Assembly (NCBI GenBank): GCA_902805735.1
Contig: CADCTW010000021.1
Location: forward strand, 1 to 64,000
Direction of reading: 5' to 3'
Length of the DNA stretch: 64,000 nt
Source of the DNA: an uncultured Gemmatimonadota bacterium
GTDB taxonomy: Bacteria; Gemmatimonadota; Gemmatimonadetes; Longimicrobiales; Longimicrobiaceae
The number at the start of each line of letters is the position of its first letter. Position 1 is the stretch's first letter. The translations under genes and the position numbers were made by a program. Under the pieces are notes generated by a model. It was not told the DNA's origin, ran no database searches, and was given only the letters and a program-made list of their open reading frames with translations. Shown in pieces: positions 59,605 through 64,000 of this stretch.

Positions 59605-61674
59605 CTACGTTCCGTCCAAATCAATACGGAACAACTGGGTCACCAGGTTCACCTCGTGCAGCGTCCTCTCTATCGCGTCACCCGCTAGCTTCCCAAAATC
59701 ACAGGAGTCCAGAAATTGCTCGGTCTGTTCGGCCGGAACCTGCAGAATCCCGTTGATATACCCGTGTTGACGCGAAACCTCCCTGAGCACAACCAGGGGG
59801 ACGAACATGATAATCACAGATAGCCGGTGCGAGATCGTGTCGACCGCTTGATCGGACATGATCCAGCCCCCGAACGACCGCGCTGCCCACGGAACGGCGT
59901 TGAGCATGCGCTTGTGCAATGCGGGTAACTCGACCGCCAGCTTCGCTTCCAGAACGCCGTCCGAACTCGCGGTCGACAGCGCACTGTATGCCAATCCGAA
60001 CGGCACAGCTGCGGCCACGAACAGGGTATCATCGAACCCGGAATGTTCGGGGGGCACCTCGTCGGTCCAGTCGAACGAGTTCTCGAGATCCCAATGCGAT
60101 CGGACAGGGCTAATCCTGCGATACGCCACGTATTCGGGCAGGTACGCCAAGGCCGTGACCGCCTCCTCGAGCGCGAAGCCGACCTCACGCAGCCTGGCCG
60201 TGACGGAGAGGTCTAGGACGGCGAACGCTTCCTCCGCCACCTCCCACGCTTCGTCGTCTCTGCCCTCCGCCTGCAGAAGAAGGATGGCTTCGCTACGTGC
60301 ACCGTAGTCGAGGGGAGTGTCCGCCAGGACCGCCTGGAAGTGGGACAACGCGCGGACCCGCCAGACCGGGTCCGCGCGTCCTCCTTGAGAAAAGACCTGG
60401 GAACGCAGCCGCCTCAGCGACTCGTTCCCAGGGAGATGGCGGAGGCCTTGATCAAGCCAATGCAGGGCGTCCGTCAAGGTACCGGCGCTGCGGTACGCCT
60501 CCGCCAGCCAGTACCATGTGTGCGGCCATGTGACCACAAGATCGGGATCGATCTCGAGAGCTCGCTCCATCAACTGGATCGCCTCCTCGGCGCGTCCGAA
60601 GTCGATCAAGGTGCTCACACCTTTCGACACTAGGGCGATGACGTGTTTTGGATCCAACGCCAGCGCTTGATCGAAACACTCCATCTCGAGCCCGTGCTCG
60701 CCGATGTTGTGGTAGGCGCTGCCCAGGTTCTTCCAGATCCTGGGGTCGGCCGGCTCGAGTTCGATCGCGCGGCGGTAGTGTTCGATGGCCTCCGCAGTAT
60801 GAGAGAGGGCGCTAAGCGTATTCCCGAGGTTGTAGTGCAGGACCCAGTCGTTCTCCGGATCGCCGCAGAGTAGCTCGGTGAACACCTCGGTGGCTTCGCG
60901 CACGCTCCGCTGATCGCCCGTCCGGATTCCATATTCTGCAAGGATGCAAGCACGCATGGACATCGCCTGGCGCGACCCTGGATTGAGGTCGAGCGCTCGA
61001 TTGATGCTCACCACAGCCTCATAGTACCGGAACTGCTGGTACTCCGCCCAAGCAAGCGCCTCCCATGCCGGTTGGATGCCGGGGCTTTCCCGCACGTACG
61101 CGCGAAGTTCCACCCCAGCTCGGTCAAAGTCTCCCCGCGTGAACGCGTCCCACGCCGCTTCCGCGTTCGCCCCGGATGGCTTGGCGAACTTGAACGTAGA
61201 CGCGAAGATGTGCTGCGGCGCGGGCAGCCGGACGCCGAGGTGGCGGGCAGCCAGGTCGGGGTGCGCCTCTTCGAGTTGGAGCCGGAGCCACTCCCGGGAG
61301 AGTATCTGGAGTACCCACCCGTAGTGCTCGCGGACCTCGACTTTCAGACGGTCTCGGTCTCGCCCCGAAACCTCCTGCGTGGTCACGAAGACGAACCGAT
61401 CGATCTGGTGCCCCTCGGCCGCAACCTTCCGGAGTTCGTCCCTGAGCTTCTGCTTCCAGTTCTTCTGCAAGCTAAATTGGAAAAAAATAATCTGGCCCCG
61501 CGTATCCGCACCCTGGTGCGTGTTGGCTGCCTCCGCATCCCGCCCGCGGTCGTGCATTCCGCCGACCGGGACAATGTTGCGGTACCCGTTTCGGAAGAGG
61601 ACATCCACGCAGAGGCGTTCGAAAGCCCTCGGGTCGGTCTCGTTGTCGAGAGTCCAGAGAACCGGGTTGAGCAT
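59605..61674 (-). CDS. Mrr-like nuclease domain with TPR repeats
   Basis: A 689-residue protein. The N-terminal 150 residues are a restriction-endonuclease-like domain: FERLCVDVLFRNGYRNIVPV, GGMHDRGRDAEA (Asp) and IIFFQFSLQKNW, where Q-x-S replaces the usual E/Q-x-K, with a lysine two residues on. TPR repeats fill about 200-480 (HYNLGNTLSALSHTAEAIEH). The C-terminal 200 residues are of unknown fold. ATG 61674 (MLNPVLWTL) is preferred over a TTG 19 codons upstream. Together with the preceding fusion it forms a pair of nuclease-TPR proteins on one strand. Confidence 0.75.
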   Translation of the reverse strand: MLNPVLWTLDNETDPRAFERLCVDVLFRNGYRNIVPVGGMHDRGRDAEAANTHQGADTRGQIIFFQFSLQKNWKQKLRDELRKVAAEGHQIDRFVFVTTQEVSGRDRDRLKVEVREHYGWVLQILSREWLRLQLEEAHPDLAARHLGVRLPAPQHIFASTFKFAKPSGANAEAAWDAFTRGDFDRAGVELRAYVRESPGIQPAWEALAWAEYQQFRYYEAVVSINRALDLNPGSRQAMSMRACILAEYGIRTGDQRSVREATEVFTELLCGDPENDWVLHYNLGNTLSALSHTAEAIEHYRRAIELEPADPRIWKNLGSAYHNIGEHGLEMECFDQALALDPKHVIALVSKGVSTLIDFGRAEEAIQLMERALEIDPDLVVTWPHTWYWLAEAYRSAGTLTDALHWLDQGLRHLPGNESLRRLRSQVFSQGGRADPVWRVRALSHFQAVLADTPLDYGARSEAILLLQAEGRDDEAWEVAEEAFAVLDLSVTARLREVGFALEEAVTALAYLPEYVAYRRISPVRSHWDLENSFDWTDEVPPEHSGFDDTLFVAAAVPFGLAYSALSTASSDGVLEAKLAVELPALHKRMLNAVPWAARSFGGWIMSDQAVDTISHRLSVIIMFVPLVVLREVSRQHGYINGILQVPAEQTEQFLDSCDFGKLAGDAIERTLHEVNLVTQLFRIDLDGT

Positions 61675-61875
61675 TTTGGCAGAGCGTGAAATCCGTTCGA
61701 GAGGAAGGAACTGTGCCGCCGAGTTCTTCAATCTGCGACATCGAGGTCGACCAGCTTCGTGCCGCCGGCACTAGAGTTCCTGGCATGGTGCTGTCTGCTC
61801 GACACCGCAGTAAGGCAGTACCCGAGCCGCCATCAGGAGATCGGCACGCACACCCGGCGAAGGGGTGCTCGGAAG

Positions 61876-62832
61876 CTACTCTATGTCGAGTGCGGTGTAT
61901 GTCTCTGAGAAGCGAGACACTTCCTCAAAGACGTTCTCGCGAGAATATACCTGGCGCTCGCAATCAAGCAGCTGAAGTGCGTTGTAATGGAGGACCTGAG
62001 CCTCAGAGAGCCGCGAGACCCGTCCCTGTGCGGGGTGCATCCATTCGAAGTAGGCTGGGTGGTACATCAGCAACGCGACTTCTGGGGTGAGAGGAAAGGC
62101 GACTTCGATGCCGGAGAACGCTCGGTCGCCGACGAAGATTCGCCTTACGATGTCGTGTTGATCTTCCTCCGCATGTCGTTCCGTGTTCGGCTCGACGACG
62201 TCGTGGATGAACCGAACTACAGGGGTGTCCGAGGTGCACAGCGGCATTGAAGTCAAGTTCACGCCGATGCGCCAGATATAGTGGTACAAATCTGCCGCAA
62301 TCTCTGGTACCTGTCCGCTCGTCCAGACGAAGCGGTGATGCACCGCAGCGTACCATTCCGGCGGGAAGGATAGGGTGGCTCTAAACTTCGCCGCGAAGTC
62401 CGGCATCGTCTCGGCTGCGTACGCGTTCGCATCTTCCTCAAGGCTGGCGATCAACCCCGACGTCAGGCGCTGCCTGAAAGCGGGCGTTCGCGTCAATTGG
62501 AGTGCGACACACGTCGCCATTGTAGCTCGCTCTTCAAGGCTTGCTCCCCCGCCGTTCGCCACCCGAAGAGCTGCGGCTGTCGCCGTTCTTAGATTGGTTT
62601 CCCACTTTCCGAACTGCTCCTCAAGCCACCCCTCCGGCACGTCAGGAGTGATCCTCCCCGCTTCGTCACGGAGAAAACTGTCGTTGAAGAACCGCGAGTG
62701 GGCAACATCCCTGATGTTGTTGGGCACGCTCCGCCCAGTGGGTTTGTCGAACACCCAGATGTGGGACCCGTTGTAGGAGAACCGACGTAGGTAGCTCTGA
62801 GGCACCCAGTGCTGCTTGGCGTACCGTGCCAT
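61876..62832 (-). CDS. DUF4238 domain protein
   Basis: A 318-residue protein that opens with the DUF4238 signature KQHWVPQSYLRRFS and continues with HIWVFDKPTGR and FFNDSFLRDEAG, typical of the family. The C-terminal half contains SDTPVVRF and MPLCTSDTP. DUF4238 proteins have no established function and are often found in islands and near defence genes. ATG 62832 follows aggag at about ten bases; the upstream TTG is less likely. Confidence 0.85.
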   Translation of the reverse strand: MARYAKQHWVPQSYLRRFSYNGSHIWVFDKPTGRSVPNNIRDVAHSRFFNDSFLRDEAGRITPDVPEGWLEEQFGKWETNLRTATAAALRVANGGGASLEERATMATCVALQLTRTPAFRQRLTSGLIASLEEDANAYAAETMPDFAAKFRATLSFPPEWYAAVHHRFVWTSGQVPEIAADLYHYIWRIGVNLTSMPLCTSDTPVVRFIHDVVEPNTERHAEEDQHDIVRRIFVGDRAFSGIEVAFPLTPEVALLMYHPAYFEWMHPAQGRVSRLSEAQVLHYNALQLLDCERQVYSRENVFEEVSRFSETYTALDIE

Positions 62833-62998
62833 CTCCACTGACTCCTGATCTGCGTTGGGATACAAGACTGAGGGTGAGCACCTGGTACGGTAGTCTGGTT
62901 GCGTGAAACGCCAGTTGGACTCGGCTGCACGAATCGGGGAGTTGGCTGGGTACGAGTGCAGCTTTACGAATGAGGCTGGCGCGACCCCTATTGTGGGG

Positions 62999-63295
62999 TC
63001 AGCACCCTGAGACGCCGTTTGGGAAGGGCGTCATCTCTCCCGCGAACCGATTCAATGCGCGGATAAGTTCCTTCTCCAGCATCGCGATGTAGTCTGCCCG
63101 CTCCAACTGCGGACTCGGGTGTTTGATCAGGATGCGCGAATATTCGGCAGCCTCCCACCGCCTCCATACGCCGCGCGTATCAGCGCACCCCTGCAGCACC
63201 AGTTCCAACTCGGCCCCCGTCACCTGCCGCTGCTCGGGCGTGGCGACGTGCACTATGCGGAAGTGCTCGCCGGCGGCGCTCAAAGTCGCCAGCAT
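62999..63295 (-). CDS. Small hypothetical protein
   Basis: A 98-residue charged protein (MLATLSAAGEHFRIVHVATP, then EWYSRI-like and ADYIAMLEKELIRALNRFAG). Beta-alpha alternation and absence of membrane segments suggest a small soluble protein. No family or neighbour link is recognised. Confidence 0.45.
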   Translation of the reverse strand: MLATLSAAGEHFRIVHVATPEQRQVTGAELELVLQGCADTRGVWRRWEAAEYSRILIKHPSPQLERADYIAMLEKELIRALNRFAGEMTPFPNGVSGC

Positions 63296-63518
63296 GCATG
63301 AACCGCCGGTGGCGGCTCACCTACGCGGGCAGCAGATCGTGGCAGCACCTGTTGTCCGGCGACGGAAGGATTGAAGACGGCGAATGGGCCGTGCGCTCGC
63401 CGAACCCCGTGAACTGGTGGAATCCAACTCCAACGCCGAGCTCACCATCGACATCGACGAGGGCGTCGGCGAACGCGCCCAGCCTGTTGCGGTGGCGGTG
63501 GTGTCCTCAGGGACTTCC

Positions 63519-64000
63519 TCATTCCGCCCGTCGTCTTACAAGTGCGACTGGGTACCCTACCACCCTTCGTACCTTCCGTTCTCCCTCCGGCAAAGGATAT
63601 AGCATTGCATTCGACAGCAGGACCCAAGTACATGCGAAAGGCAACAAGCCCATGAGTAGAAATTCCCAGCAGAAGAATGTTTTCCACGTCTGGGAAGCGA
63701 CGATACTTACGATTTCACTCCCGAGAAAGATACCGAGAGTGGAGATGTCATTGAACCGTTTACTATGACCTACCCTCTGGTTCAGATAAGTTGCCCACTG
63801 AAGATCACGAAGGTAGCGGCCTTCGAGCCGCACTCGGATGTACAATCCGATGTCGGCCAAAATCACCGCGTTCGCCGCCCACCGTGCCGCACAAAAGCAC
63901 GCTAGCCATGGGAAGATCAACAAGGTGCTCCTCGCCTTGTCACCCACTGTCCCTATGGTCCAGACTGCGGCGGCTACTACAAATAGAAGATTGAGCATCT
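63519..64000 (-). CDS. Membrane protein, 5' end outside window
   Basis: The frame runs off the right edge; the first in-window ATG is at 63998, but the true start may lie beyond. The visible 159 residues contain three hydrophobic helices (LLFVVAAAVWTIGTV, LLIFPWLACFCAARWAANAV, FLLMGLLPFACTWVLLS) and a basic C-terminus. It appears to be an uncharacterised inner-membrane protein with lower GC than the core genes. Confidence 0.6.
   Translation of the reverse strand, partial: MLNLLFVVAAAVWTIGTVGDKARSTLLIFPWLACFCAARWAANAVILADIGLYIRVRLEGRYLRDLQWATYLNQRVGHSKRFNDISTLGIFLGSEIVSIVASQTWKTFFCWEFLLMGLLPFACTWVLLSNAMLYPLPEGERKVRRVVGYPVALVRRRAE

Overview
The window is about 64 kb of high-GC bacterial chromosome with long GC-rich genes and many dispersed intergenic palindromes, such as the 'cacagagacacagaggcac' type. 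Gene content and repeat style suggest a Gemmatimonadota bacterium of the Longimicrobium type. That assignment is inference from memory; no rRNA gene is present to confirm it. I saw no tRNA, rRNA, CRISPR array or cas gene.

Region 1 (1-16.5 kb) is ordinary chromosome. It holds the 3' end of gyrA, a DUF1540 mini-protein and a helical-repeat protein (each preceded by a Fur-type palindrome), deoC and a double-domain ALDH16-type aldehyde dehydrogenase. It also holds an L,D-transpeptidase, a rhomboid protease, a slipin with a GntR regulator, a POT peptide transporter, an inositol-phosphatase family enzyme, an OsmC-like protein and a zinc-ribbon thioredoxin (trxC). Between deoC and the L,D-transpeptidase lies a small Asn-rich lipoprotein gene. 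It is preceded by what reads as a class I cyclic di-GMP (GEMM) riboswitch with an overlapping terminator. At least three families of dispersed palindromic repeats fill the spacers, mostly at gene 3' ends.

Region 2 (16.6-32 kb) is a mobile-element landscape. A Tn7-like transposon starts just upstream of trxC with two TnsB-type end repeats, followed by overlapping tnsA-tnsB-tnsC and a convergent tniQ. Small cargo-like genes follow, with decayed debris: a second HTH copy, an IS630 transposase tail and a second Tn7-like element reduced to a tnsA 5' piece joined to a tnsC 3' piece. Then come an HtrA/PDZ protein without its catalytic residues, a 48-residue two-helix membrane peptide, a coiled-coil membrane protein and a secreted/membrane protein gene broken by a stop and a frameshift. 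I could not find the right end of the intact transposon.

Region 3 (32.3-45.6 kb) is the most interesting part: a divergent five-gene cluster resembling a Druantia defence system. The minus strand encodes a 965-residue unknown, a 357-residue unknown and an 1863-residue DEAH helicase with a DUF1998-type zinc module (DruE-like), tightly coupled. The plus strand encodes a MORC/MutL-like GHKL ATPase and a 666-residue DUF4338 (DruA-like) protein. I do not recognise this exact set as a described subtype.

Region 4 (46-64 kb) continues the island. It has a secreted HExxHxxGxxH metalloprotease with an exported partner, a 1118-residue helical-repeat protein and a Lit/U49-like HExxH protein. It also has a nuclease-TPR-Gre-PIN-like fusion, a second nuclease-TPR protein, a DUF4238 protein and a membrane protein cut by the window end. 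All are on the minus strand and several look like defence genes, which I infer from domains and context.
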